In this document: in pieces, positions 1 to 7,032 of the stretch
Position numbering within the stretch: position 1 is the stretch's first letter
Layout of the letters: every line of letters begins with the position of its first letter
DNA from: Acidobacteriaceae bacterium
GTDB lineage: Bacteria; Acidobacteriota; Terriglobia; Terriglobales; Acidobacteriaceae
Reading direction: 5' to 3'
NCBI GenBank assembly: GCA_003165455.1
Contig: PLUJ01000179.1
Location: forward strand, 22,272-33,582
Length of the DNA stretch: 11,311 nt
The notes under the pieces: model-generated
Databases searched by the model: none
What the model was told of the DNA's origin: nothing
What the model saw: the letters and a program-made list of their open reading frames with translations, nothing else
Program-made: the position numbers and the translations under genes

Positions 1-1
1 T

Positions 2-1132
2 GCTCTGTTTGGTAGCGCTGACATGGTCGAGGGCAATGTGGAAGAGATCGGCCAAAACGCGTTCTTTTTCACCGCCAGCCCGGTGATGCGCAAGTTACGG
101 TCCCAGGCTGAACTGCTGGCGCAGACCGACGTTCCGGTCCTGATCACCGGCGAAAAGGGCAGTGGCAAAAACACCGTTGCCAGTCTCATTCATAAGCTCT
201 CAGTTCGATCCGGGTTCAAACTTCTAACCGTACAGTGCGCGGAGATGCCGTCAACCCTGCTTGAGGTTGAAATCTTCGGGGAGCAGAACCGCAGTTTCGG
301 CGGAGCGCGGCGGACGAGCCTGGGAAAATTCGACAGCGGGGAAATGGGGACCCTTTTCCTCGATGAAATCACGGCCATGCCCCTGGACTTGCAGTCTCGA
401 CTGTTGCAAGTGCTGAGGAATCAGGAGGCCGCGAATTCTGCAGGAAGCGCACCCCCCGCGGAGGTCAGGATCCTTGCCGGTAGCAGCGTGAATCTCGACC
501 GAGCTTTGACGGAAAAGCGGCTACGCGAGGATTTATATTATCGGTTGAGCGCCTTTACGGTCCATGTTCCGGCGCTCCGGCATCGCAAGGAAGAGATCGG
601 CGTTTTGCTACGCTATTTCATGTACAAACTGGCGAAACATTATCGGATGCCATCCCGCGAATTTTTGCCCTCGGTGATCGAAGCCGTCGAACGTTACTCC
701 TGGCCAGGAAATCTTAAGGAAATGGAAACCTTCGTGAAGCGCTATTTGGTATCGGGTGACCCGCAGGTGCCAGCCCGAGACCATGCGCCTAAATTCGATG
801 AAATTTGCGAGCCGCCCATCGCTGCGCGGATAAAGTCGTCCCCGTCATTGCTCGAACACAAACCTTTCGGGGTGGAACAGAAACCGGAGTCGTTGAAATC
901 GCTTATTCAAGGAATTAAATCGGTAGCGGAACAAAACGCGATTGGCGCGGCACTCAAACGAACGGGATGGAACCGCAAAGCGGCCGCTCGATTGCTGAGC
1001 GTCAGCTATCGAACTTTGCTCTACAAAATCGAGCAATATCAGATGCGGGCGCCAGAATCCATAATGTCTTCATCATGGGCGGAATTTTCGATGTACAGAC
1101 GGCAGATAAAGGACGATGGAGAGGCCAATTGA
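2..1132 (+). CDS. AAA+ enhancer-binding-type (sigma-54-regulator-like) transcriptional regulator with Fis HTH, 5' end open
   Basis: Likely a DNA-binding ATPase regulator of the EPS genes just downstream. Numbering from the in-frame ATG at 23: Walker A GEKGSGKN (43-50), Walker B TLFLDE (110-115), putative arginine-finger region LREDLYYRL (167-175), SWPGN segment (226-230), and a C-terminal Fis-type helix-turn-helix at about 300-343 (WNRKAAARLLSVSYR). This is the order seen in NtrC-family activators. The loop that normally reads GAFTGA is RSFGGA (90-95), so the key threonine is missing, and sensor I reads AGSS where AATN is usual. The frame is open from base 2 with no stop, and the ATG at 23 has only a weak GGTAG-like ribosome site. 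Because the AAA+ domain begins almost at that ATG, an N-terminal sensory or receiver domain may lie outside the window. The gene ends 44 bp before the export gene, suggesting co-transcription. Family call is firm; true start and sigma-54 dependence are uncertain. Confidence 0.85.
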   Translation, partial: ALFGSADMVEGNVEEIGQNAFFFTASPVMRKLRSQAELLAQTDVPVLITGEKGSGKNTVASLIHKLSVRSGFKLLTVQCAEMPSTLLEVEIFGEQNRSFGGARRTSLGKFDSGEMGTLFLDEITAMPLDLQSRLLQVLRNQEAANSAGSAPPAEVRILAGSSVNLDRALTEKRLREDLYYRLSAFTVHVPALRHRKEEIGVLLRYFMYKLAKHYRMPSREFLPSVIEAVERYSWPGNLKEMETFVKRYLVSGDPQVPARDHAPKFDEICEPPIAARIKSSPSLLEHKPFGVEQKPESLKSLIQGIKSVAEQNAIGAALKRTGWNRKAAARLLSVSYRTLLYKIEQYQMRAPESIMSSSWAEFSMYRRQIKDDGEAN

Positions 1133-1166
1133 ATCGAATAGCGTCTCATGCTTCGAATCTCTCGCC

Positions 1167-1170
1167 GAGG
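1167..1170 (+). promoter_or_regulatory. Ribosome binding site deciding the start of the SLBB export gene
   Basis: GAGG lies six bases before the ATG at 1177. The reading frame stays open upstream to an ATG at 967, but that start would overlap the regulator gene by 166 bp and would bury the signal peptide behind 70 unlike residues. This site together with the signal peptide fixes the start at 1177. Confidence 0.6.
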
Positions 1171-1176
1171 ACCGTT

Positions 1177-1827
1177 ATGTCTTTAACCACGCCGAAGTGC
1201 AGCTGGCCGTTGCTTCCTTTGTTGGTTTGCGCATTATTCTGCAATTTGCTTGTTGCGCAGAGTTCTGTGTCGACCAATACGAACACCAGTTCGCCGGCGG
1301 CAACTTCTGCTGAATCCTCACCTTCTACGGCCAAGCCGCACGACAGCAGTTTCGTGATCGGCAACGATGACGTGCTGGCGATCAACGTGTGGAAAGAACC
1401 TGATATTTCTCGATCCATTCCAGTTCGCTCCGATGGAAAAATCTCGCTGCCCCTGGTCGGCGAAGTGCAAGCCTCTGGACTTACTCCTCTTGCGCTTGAA
1501 AGAGATATTGCCGTCAGACTGAAGAATTACATCGCGGAGCCGGAAGTCACCGTGATGGTGCAACAGGTGAACAGCCAAAAATTCAATATCCTCGGGCAAA
1601 TGGTCCGTCCCGGCTCCTATGTGATCGCGAATTCTCCCACTGTGCTGGATGCCATCGCGCTGGCTGGCGGCTTTCGTGATTTTGCGAAGAAAAAATCCAT
1701 GTATGTTCTGCGCCAAGGTCCGAATGGCGAGTCGCGGCTGCCTTTTAATTACAAGGCCGTGAGCGAAGGCAAGGATATGGCACAGAACATCAAGCTTCAG
1801 CCCGGCGACACCATCATCGTTCCGTAA
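1177..1827 (+). CDS. Wza-like polysaccharide export protein with SLBB domain
   Basis: 216 aa, probably exported and acting in the periplasm/outer membrane as the polysaccharide exit channel component. Residues 1-28 form a signal peptide (basic-poor start, hydrophobic PLLPLLVCALFCNLLVA) with probable cleavage near A27-Q28. Cysteines at 18 and 22 do not make a good lipobox, so a lipoprotein is possible but not favoured. A Ser/Thr/Pro-rich linker (29-56) follows. The polysaccharide export domain spans about 57-131 (YIAEPEVTVMV at its end is typical), then one SLBB unit at about 134-180 (FNILGQMVRPGSYVI, LDAIALAGGF), and it closes with the usual LQPGDTIIVP. It is short for the family: it lacks extra SLBB units and the C-terminal amphipathic helix of E. 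coli Wza, so it resembles the small exporters of exosortase-linked EPS loci. It lies 41 bp upstream of a beta-barrel protein that might supply the outer-membrane pore. Confidence 0.9.
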   Translation: MSLTTPKCSWPLLPLLVCALFCNLLVAQSSVSTNTNTSSPAATSAESSPSTAKPHDSSFVIGNDDVLAINVWKEPDISRSIPVRSDGKISLPLVGEVQASGLTPLALERDIAVRLKNYIAEPEVTVMVQQVNSQKFNILGQMVRPGSYVIANSPTVLDAIALAGGFRDFAKKKSMYVLRQGPNGESRLPFNYKAVSEGKDMAQNIKLQPGDTIIVP

Positions 1828-1868
1828 CTTCTGTCTTAACAGTCTTTCTTTTGACATTCTTTCGTTCC

Positions 1869-3299
1869 ATGCGATTTTTCATCTCAATTCAACTGGGATT
1901 TGTTCTGCTGGCCGGCGTTTCCGCGTGGCCGCAGCAGGATAGTCCCGCAGCACCGGCGCCCGCCGTCAACTCACCAGTTCTCACTGTGCCTTCGAACAAC
2001 CAGAGTGGCGGCAACAACCAAGGCTCTATTGCCAATGACAGCAACGTTAACGATAGCAACATCGAAGACCGAATGCTTACTCCGCCCCCGGTCAGCGGCC
2101 AGGTGTACCCTCTGTCCGTTGCTTCGGAAGAGCGGGCGAATTATCTGCGTGGGGGCGTGGTCTTCAATACTGCATATTCCGATAACGTTCTAGCGTCGAC
2201 CAGCGGCACTCCCGTCAGCGATGTAAGTTATTCGGTTTGGCCCACGTTGGCGATCGATCAAACTCTCACCCGTCTCCACTGGGTGCTCTCTTACGCTCCG
2301 GGATTCACGTTTTATCAGCGCATCACCTCCCGTAACGAGGAGGATCAGAATCTTTCTCTAGACTTGCAGTACCGCTTGAGTCCGCATGTAACCGTCAGCT
2401 TTCGCGATTCTTTCCAGAAATCATCCGACGTCTTTAACCAGCCGGGCCAGGGTTTAGCAGGAGCTGTTTCCGGCTCGGACCTGGGCGCAAACAATTTCGT
2501 GATCGCACCCTTGGCGGACCGGCTCAGCAATGGCGGCACCGGGGGAATTTCCTACCAATCGAGCGCCAATGACATGATTGGAGCGAACGGTAATTTTTCC
2601 AACTTGCACTACCCGAATCCAACCGAGGTGCCTGGACTGTACGATGCGGCCTCGCGCGGCGGATCGGGCTTTTACAGCCACCGCTTGTCGCCACGACACT
2701 ACGTGGGCGTGACGTATCAATATCAGGAACTACTTTCCTATCCCGCGGCGGCCACAAATCAGACTCAAACCGACGCAGCTTTATTTTTCTATACGTACTA
2801 TCCCTCGCGCGCGCTCTCATTATCCTTTTTCGGAGGTCCGCAGTATTACAATGAGGGACCGCAATACGTGAGTACGATTTTGCCCGCGGTAGCCGGTATG
2901 AAGGCCTGGACTCCGGCGGCTGGGCTGAGCTTCAACTGGCAAGCACCGCATACGGCTGTGGCTTTGAGTTACTCTCACAGCGTCAGCGGCGGGGGAGGGT
3001 TGCTGGGAGCGGTCGAACTGGATAGCGCCAGTGGCTCCCTTCGGCAGCAGCTTACCCGCAATCTCAGCGCTTCCCTGGCTGGCGGCTATGCAAATAATGG
3101 AGTACTTTCGCTGGCTTCGTTGGGCGGACACTCGATTTCCGGCAGCGCCGCCCTTCAACGGCAGATTGGGGAACGGGTAAGCGTGCAGGCCGGATATACA
3201 CGGCTGCGTCAGACTTATAGCTTTTTTTCCGACAATCCGAATACAAATCGGGAGTGGGTCTCGCTCTCTTATCAATTTGCCCGACCCTTGGGACGATGA
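1869..3299 (+). CDS. Outer-membrane beta-barrel protein of the EPS locus
   Basis: 476 aa from the ATG at 1869; an in-frame TTG at 1851 would add six residues, and neither start has a clear ribosome site. Residues 1-19 are a signal peptide (MRFFISIQLGFVLLAGVSA). Residues 20-75 are a Pro/Ala then Asn/Ser-rich low-complexity segment. From about 90 to the end the sequence alternates polar and aromatic/hydrophobic residues in strand-like stretches (for example AYSDNV near 102-107, LHWVLSYAPGFTFYQR, HYVGVTYQYQEL, ALSLSFFGGPQYY), finishing with a final strand WVSLSYQFARPLGR. This is the pattern of a transmembrane beta barrel and resembles the uncharacterised beta-barrel family that accompanies exosortase/PEP-CTERM EPS loci. 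Role is inferred from position between the exporter and the chain-length protein: an outer-membrane partner or pore for the polymer. Fold confidence is good; function is not shown by the sequence. Confidence 0.75.
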   Translation: MRFFISIQLGFVLLAGVSAWPQQDSPAAPAPAVNSPVLTVPSNNQSGGNNQGSIANDSNVNDSNIEDRMLTPPPVSGQVYPLSVASEERANYLRGGVVFNTAYSDNVLASTSGTPVSDVSYSVWPTLAIDQTLTRLHWVLSYAPGFTFYQRITSRNEEDQNLSLDLQYRLSPHVTVSFRDSFQKSSDVFNQPGQGLAGAVSGSDLGANNFVIAPLADRLSNGGTGGISYQSSANDMIGANGNFSNLHYPNPTEVPGLYDAASRGGSGFYSHRLSPRHYVGVTYQYQELLSYPAAATNQTQTDAALFFYTYYPSRALSLSFFGGPQYYNEGPQYVSTILPAVAGMKAWTPAAGLSFNWQAPHTAVALSYSHSVSGGGGLLGAVELDSASGSLRQQLTRNLSASLAGGYANNGVLSLASLGGHSISGSAALQRQIGERVSVQAGYTRLRQTYSFFSDNPNTNREWVSLSYQFARPLGR

Positions 3300-3342
3300 A
3301 TCACCGCGAGGCTGGAAAAATGACACCACGGAACCTGTGAGA

Positions 3343-4953
3343 ATGAAGATCATGGCAGAAGACTTAGAAGACGAGAAATCCGGCGGCGGTTTCGATCTCC
3401 GGCATTATCTGGGGCTGATCCGCCGCCGCCATATGCAGTTTCTGATTCCGCTCCTTGCGGGCTGGCTTCTGGTGTGGGCTGCCAGCTGGGTTCTTCCCGC
3501 GCGCTACCGTTCCAGTACTCTGATCCTGGTGGAGCAGCCCACCATGCCGAAGGATTATGTCACGCCGAACGTAAGCGACAACCTGCAAGATCGCTTGCAA
3601 AGCATCACGCAGCAAATCCTGAGCCGTACCCGCTTATTGCACATCATCGATCAGTTAGGCCTCTATCCCGGACATGCCACCGCCGACGACAAAGTGGAGC
3701 GGATGCGAAAAGAAATTGAGATTGAACTGGTGCGCGACGGCGACCGGGTAAACGCCTTCAATGTTTCTTACTCATCGCAAGACCCACATATCGCGCAGCA
3801 AGTAACCAGCGAGCTGACGAATCTGTTCATCAGCGAAAATCTGGAAGTTCGGCAGCAACAGTCGGAAGACACCACAAAATTTCTCGAAGGCCAACTGGAG
3901 ACTGCGCGAAAAACTTTGTCGGACCAGGAAGAGAAGATTCGCGAGTTCAAGGGCCAGCACGTTGGGCAGCTTCCCGCGCAAGTAGGCAGCAATCTGCAAA
4001 TTCTGGCCGGTTTGCAATCCCAACTTCAAACCGAGGAAGACGCGCTCAACACGGCAAAGCAACAGCGTGTATATCTCGAAACCCTGGTGAATCAGTACCG
4101 TTCGTTGCAGCCAGCGCCGAAATCCGATGGGGGAACATCCGTCGGGCTGCCTGCGCTGGACGCAGAACTGGACAAACTTCGGGCCCAACTCGCCGACTTA
4201 AGCTCGCATTACACCGATCGTCATCCGGATGTTCGCAAGCTGAAGGAACAGATTGCGAAAACCGAGAAGATGAGAAGTCAACTGGTCGCCGATCAAAAAA
4301 CCCGTGCGTCGGCCGCCCAGTCTGATCCCAGCAGCGCATCCAACTCGGCAAATGCCGAACAGGGAGACCCGTCATCCCCATTGATGCAACTGCAAGGGCA
4401 AATGCAGGCGAACCGGGTGGAGATCGCCAACCGCGAGCAAGGAATCAGAGATCTTTCCGCGAAAGTAACGGACTATCAGGCGCGATTGAATCAGGAGCCG
4501 GTGCGGGAGCAGGAACTCTCCGATTTGACTCGAGGGTACGACCAGTCGAAGGCAAATTACGACGAGCTTTTGAAAAAGAAGAACGAGTCGGCGATGGCGA
4601 CCAGCATGGAGTTGCTGCAGCAGGGGGAACGCTTCCGCATCATCGATGCTCCCAGCTTGCCACTCAAGCCTGACTTCCCCAACCGGCTGAAGTTCTGCAT
4701 GATTGGATTAGGAGTGGGTCTGTTTCTGGGAACGGTAGTCGCCGCATCTTTTGAAATACTGGATGACAGGATCTTCGACGAAAAGAACTTCCAGGAACTA
4801 TTGCCGGTGGCCGTAATCGCCGAGATCCCGCCGATCATGACGGTTACGGACCAGACAGCGGAACAGCGGCAACTCTGGCTGGGATGGGTGACGGCGGGCA
4901 TCGTATCGGCTACCATCTTAATAGGATCAGCAATCAGTTATTTGCGCGGCTAG
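3343..4953 (+). CDS. Polysaccharide chain-length determinant (Wzz/GNVR type, XrtA-locus style)
   Basis: About 536 aa from ATG 3343; other in-frame starts are TTG 3277 (overlapping the previous gene), GTG 3337 and ATG 3352. I prefer 3343 or 3352 because the tail before TM1 is then of normal length. An inner-membrane co-polymerase: TM1 at about 32-51 followed by the Wzz-type stretch LPARYRSSTLILVEQ, a long periplasmic region rich in coiled coil (about 180-250, 280-320 and 350-416), a GNVR-like segment around PVREQELSDLTRGYDQSKANY, the pre-membrane proline motif DAPSLPLKPDFPNR (about 435-448), then TM2 (about 449-472). No kinase domain is fused; the kinase is a separate gene two places downstream. 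After TM2 comes a short cytoplasmic LDDRIF segment and an additional hydrophobic helix at about 512-533, which would place the C terminus in the periplasm. The gene stops six bases before the ATPase gene, in the same frame. Confidence 0.88.
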   Translation: MKIMAEDLEDEKSGGGFDLRHYLGLIRRRHMQFLIPLLAGWLLVWAASWVLPARYRSSTLILVEQPTMPKDYVTPNVSDNLQDRLQSITQQILSRTRLLHIIDQLGLYPGHATADDKVERMRKEIEIELVRDGDRVNAFNVSYSSQDPHIAQQVTSELTNLFISENLEVRQQQSEDTTKFLEGQLETARKTLSDQEEKIREFKGQHVGQLPAQVGSNLQILAGLQSQLQTEEDALNTAKQQRVYLETLVNQYRSLQPAPKSDGGTSVGLPALDAELDKLRAQLADLSSHYTDRHPDVRKLKEQIAKTEKMRSQLVADQKTRASAAQSDPSSASNSANAEQGDPSSPLMQLQGQMQANRVEIANREQGIRDLSAKVTDYQARLNQEPVREQELSDLTRGYDQSKANYDELLKKKNESAMATSMELLQQGERFRIIDAPSLPLKPDFPNRLKFCMIGLGVGLFLGTVVAASFEILDDRIFDEKNFQELLPVAVIAEIPPIMTVTDQTAEQRQLWLGWVTAGIVSATILIGSAISYLRG

Positions 4954-4959
4954 AGTCTT

Positions 4960-5922
4960 ATGTACAAAGCTTTTTACAGCCTTAAACGAAATCCGTTCGA
5001 GATCACTCCGGATCCGTCTTTCTTGTTTCCCACCCGGAGGCATAACGAAGCCCTGGCGGCGCTTTATTACGGAGTGCGGCGGAATAAAGGATTTGTTGTT
5101 CTCACTGGCGAAGTCGGGACTGGCAAGACGCTACTTCTGCGATGCCTGCTGCAGCTGCTCAACCAGAGTGACGACGTTAAATATGCTTACGTTTTTAATG
5201 GAAGGCTGACTCCGCTCGAGTTTTTGCAGTATATTGCCGGCGACCTCGGACTGCCTTCTTCCGGGAAAAATAAGAGCGAGCTTCTATTGCAGTTGGCGGG
5301 ATACGTCGTCTCCCGCGGCGAGAAGAAGCTAACCACGGTGCTGGTGGTGGATGAAGCACACCATCTGTCGACCGACATTCTGGAAGAGATCAGGCTCTTA
5401 ACCAATCTGGAAACAGCCGACGCAAAGCTGCTGCAAATCCTGCTCGTCGGTCAGCCCGAATTGGACGATAAGCTGGATTCGGTCGACCTGCGGCAGCTAA
5501 AACAGAGGATTGCACTGCGGTCGCATCTTCAACCGCTCGATCTGATCGAAACCAAAGGTTATATCGAGCGAAGGCTTGAACTTGCGGGGAATCCCGCCCC
5601 GGGTCGAATCTTTCCTGCAGAAACGGTTGCCGCAGTTCATCTGCATTCCCGGGGATTTCCCCGCCTGATCAATACGATTTGCGAGAACGCGCTGGTGGTA
5701 GCTTACGCAAGGCAAGAAGCGAGCGTTACCCCGGAGATGATCGATGGAATTGCAATCGACTTCCGTCTCGGAGTTCATACTGCGCCCGAATTGAAAAGAC
5801 TGCCGGAAGTAGACGTGAAAAAGGCCGCCAACACCTTGCTCGAGCTTTACGCCCATCTGCAATCGCAGAAGACTCACGAAGAAACACCGGCAAACCGCGT
5901 GCCCATTCAAGTTCCTGAATAG
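4960..5922 (+). CDS. GspA/ExeA-like AAA ATPase, XrtA/PEP-CTERM-locus type
   Basis: 320 aa, predicted cytoplasmic ATPase with no membrane segment. The N terminus MYKAFYSLKRNPFEITPDPSF is characteristic of ExeA/GspA-like ATPases and of the ATPase subfamily that travels with exosortase EPS loci. Walker A GEVGTGKT (50-57), Walker B VLVVDEAHH (127-135), sensor-type ILLVGQPEL (160-168), and LKQRIALRSHLQPLD (180-194), followed by a helical lid ending in RGFPRLINTICENALVVAYA (231-250). Unlike GspA/ExeA it has no C-terminal transmembrane helix or peptidoglycan-binding domain; it ends after a short helical tail (about 285-320). Start is ATG 4960, six bases after the TAG of the chain-length gene, so translation is probably coupled. 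Its exact job is not known for the family; energising assembly or regulation of the EPS machine is an inference from context. Confidence 0.88.
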   Translation: MYKAFYSLKRNPFEITPDPSFLFPTRRHNEALAALYYGVRRNKGFVVLTGEVGTGKTLLLRCLLQLLNQSDDVKYAYVFNGRLTPLEFLQYIAGDLGLPSSGKNKSELLLQLAGYVVSRGEKKLTTVLVVDEAHHLSTDILEEIRLLTNLETADAKLLQILLVGQPELDDKLDSVDLRQLKQRIALRSHLQPLDLIETKGYIERRLELAGNPAPGRIFPAETVAAVHLHSRGFPRLINTICENALVVAYARQEASVTPEMIDGIAIDFRLGVHTAPELKRLPEVDVKKAANTLLELYAHLQSQKTHEETPANRVPIQVPE

Positions 5923-5942
5923 CATTCCAAAGGCAAGAATTC

Positions 5943-6857
5943 ATGAGCCATATATTCGACGCCCTACAACGATCGGAAGCCGAACAGTCGGGAAAGAATT
6001 CGTCTCTTAACGAACCAACATTCTCGGTGGCGACCGAACTTCTCGAAATCGCCGAGCGCAAGCGGCGCAGACCGAATGAGCCGCGTGTTCCGGCCGCTGC
6101 GGATTCAGGCCTTATGCAGCCGGATTCGCCCGCTATTCTGTATGAATTTCCATCCCTGCCGGTGCGGGTTACGCCGGAAAGCAAGCTGGTTGCAGTCGGG
6201 AAAGAGGAAAGCTTGGGCGCGGAGAAGTTCCGTTTTCTAGCCGTCCGGTTGCGGCAACTTCGCCAGACCCGTGCAATCAAGAAAATCCTGATTACCAGCA
6301 CCATTCCTCAGGAGGGGAAAAGCACGGTTTCCGCCAACCTCGCTTGCACGCTCGCCCGCAGAAAACAGCATAAGACCCTGCTGCTCGAAGGCGACCTGCG
6401 GCGCCCTACGATCGCCCAAAGATTTGGATTGGGACCAGTTCCAGGATTAAGCGAATGGCTGCGTGGAGAAAGCGACAGCATGAATATCTACCGTCTGGAT
6501 ACACTCGGGCTGTGGGTTTTACCTGCGGGAAGCGCGCCAGAGAACGCGCTGGAACTGATGCAGTCCGGAAGGCTGCCGTCCCTGATGGATCAGCTGACGG
6601 AGTGGTTCGATTGGATTGTCATTGATTCTCCGCCGATTCTGCCGCTGGCGGACACCAGCATGTGGGCGAAGCTGGCGGACGGAATTCTGATCGTGACTCG
6701 CAGAAGTGTTACCGAAAAAAAACAACTGCAACGCGGACTGGAAGCGCTCGACCGCTCGAAGTTGCTCGGCGCCGTAGTAAACGGTTCCAGCGATGCCGCC
6801 CACAGCGATTATTATCAGCGCTACGGCCCTGCAGCCTCGTCGAAGGCTCTAGACTGA
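5943..6857 (+). CDS. Cytoplasmic BY-kinase (CpsD/CapB-family tyrosine autokinase)
   Basis: 304 aa. Bacterial tyrosine kinase expected to phosphorylate its own C-terminal tyrosines and, with the chain-length protein, to control polymer length. The N terminus MSHIFDALQRSEAE matches the conserved start of the kinases found in exosortase-type EPS loci. P-loop: Walker A STIPQEGKST (119-128), Walker A' LLLEGDLRRP (146-155, with Glu where Asp is usual), Walker B WIVIDSPP (224-231). ADGILIVTRR (245-254) fits the MinD/ParA-like fold. The C terminus carries a small tyrosine cluster at Y290, Y291 and Y294, the probable autophosphorylation site; it is shorter than the long Tyr tails of Wzc. Residues 18-85 are a variable linker. 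No membrane segment, so the activator would be the separate Wzz-like protein, as in the Gram-positive arrangement. Start ATG 5943 has AAAGG about ten bases upstream. It is 20 bp after the ATPase gene. Confidence 0.9.
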   Translation: MSHIFDALQRSEAEQSGKNSSLNEPTFSVATELLEIAERKRRRPNEPRVPAAADSGLMQPDSPAILYEFPSLPVRVTPESKLVAVGKEESLGAEKFRFLAVRLRQLRQTRAIKKILITSTIPQEGKSTVSANLACTLARRKQHKTLLLEGDLRRPTIAQRFGLGPVPGLSEWLRGESDSMNIYRLDTLGLWVLPAGSAPENALELMQSGRLPSLMDQLTEWFDWIVIDSPPILPLADTSMWAKLADGILIVTRRSVTEKKQLQRGLEALDRSKLLGAVVNGSSDAAHSDYYQRYGPAASSKALD

Positions 6858-7032
6858 AGAACCGCAAATCTTCCGGGATTCCAGTAAGGTTCTAAAATGC
6901 TCGGCGAAATTCCATTCAATCATTGCAACAGAATCTAAAACTTTCGTTCACAGCGCTACCCCCAAATTCCCATTCGCGAAGTTTGAATTCAATGAGCACT
7001 TCCGCGCCCGATATTGGCACGAAGGACCGATC
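6858..7032 (+). other. 175-bp gap with a possible 14-codon leader ORF (6992-7036)
   Basis: This is the longest untranslated gap in the window and divides the export genes from the modification genes. No T-tailed terminator hairpin is visible. A weak -10-like TAAAAT at 6893-6898 has no good -35 partner. A short frame, ATG at 6992 to TGA at 7034-7036, encodes 14 residues (MSTSAPDIGTKDRS) and its stop overlaps the tandem ATG codons that start the next gene. It is too short to call as a gene, but the arrangement would allow translational coupling. An internal promoter here is plausible but not shown. Confidence 0.35.
7021..7026 (+). promoter_or_regulatory. Strong ribosome binding site for the ATP-grasp gene
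   Basis: GAAGGA ends six bases before the ATG at 7033 and is the best Shine-Dalgarno match in the window. It supports 7033 (or the adjacent ATG at 7036) as the start. Confidence 0.65.

Noticed and set aside
1133..1163. TCGAA...TTCGA inverted repeat between regulator and exporter as a terminator
   Set aside because: Only five pairs with a 13-base loop and no T run.
967..1176. Upstream extension of the export-protein frame over the regulator gene
   Set aside because: The extra 70 residues overlap a well-supported gene, have no ribosome site, and would place the signal peptide internally.
1851..1856. TTGACA as a -35 promoter element before the beta-barrel gene
   Set aside because: The expected -10 position has no good match (only an AT run inside the coding start), so one perfect hexamer is probably chance.
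1318..1857. Long antisense open frame (about 179 codons)
   Set aside because: It lies opposite the SLBB exporter, its translation shows no domain, and it is explained by codon bias of the real gene.
2820..3353. Antisense open frame of about 177 codons opposite the beta-barrel gene
   Set aside because: No recognisable motif, no ribosome site, and the plus strand gene is clearly coding.
5726..6304. Antisense open frame of about 192 codons spanning the ATPase/kinase junction
   Set aside because: Arginine/serine-rich shadow composition and no domain; both plus-strand genes are well supported.
7014..7020. TTGGCAC as the -24 part of a sigma-54 promoter
   Set aside because: No TTGC-type -12 element follows at the required spacing; the next bases are the ribosome site.
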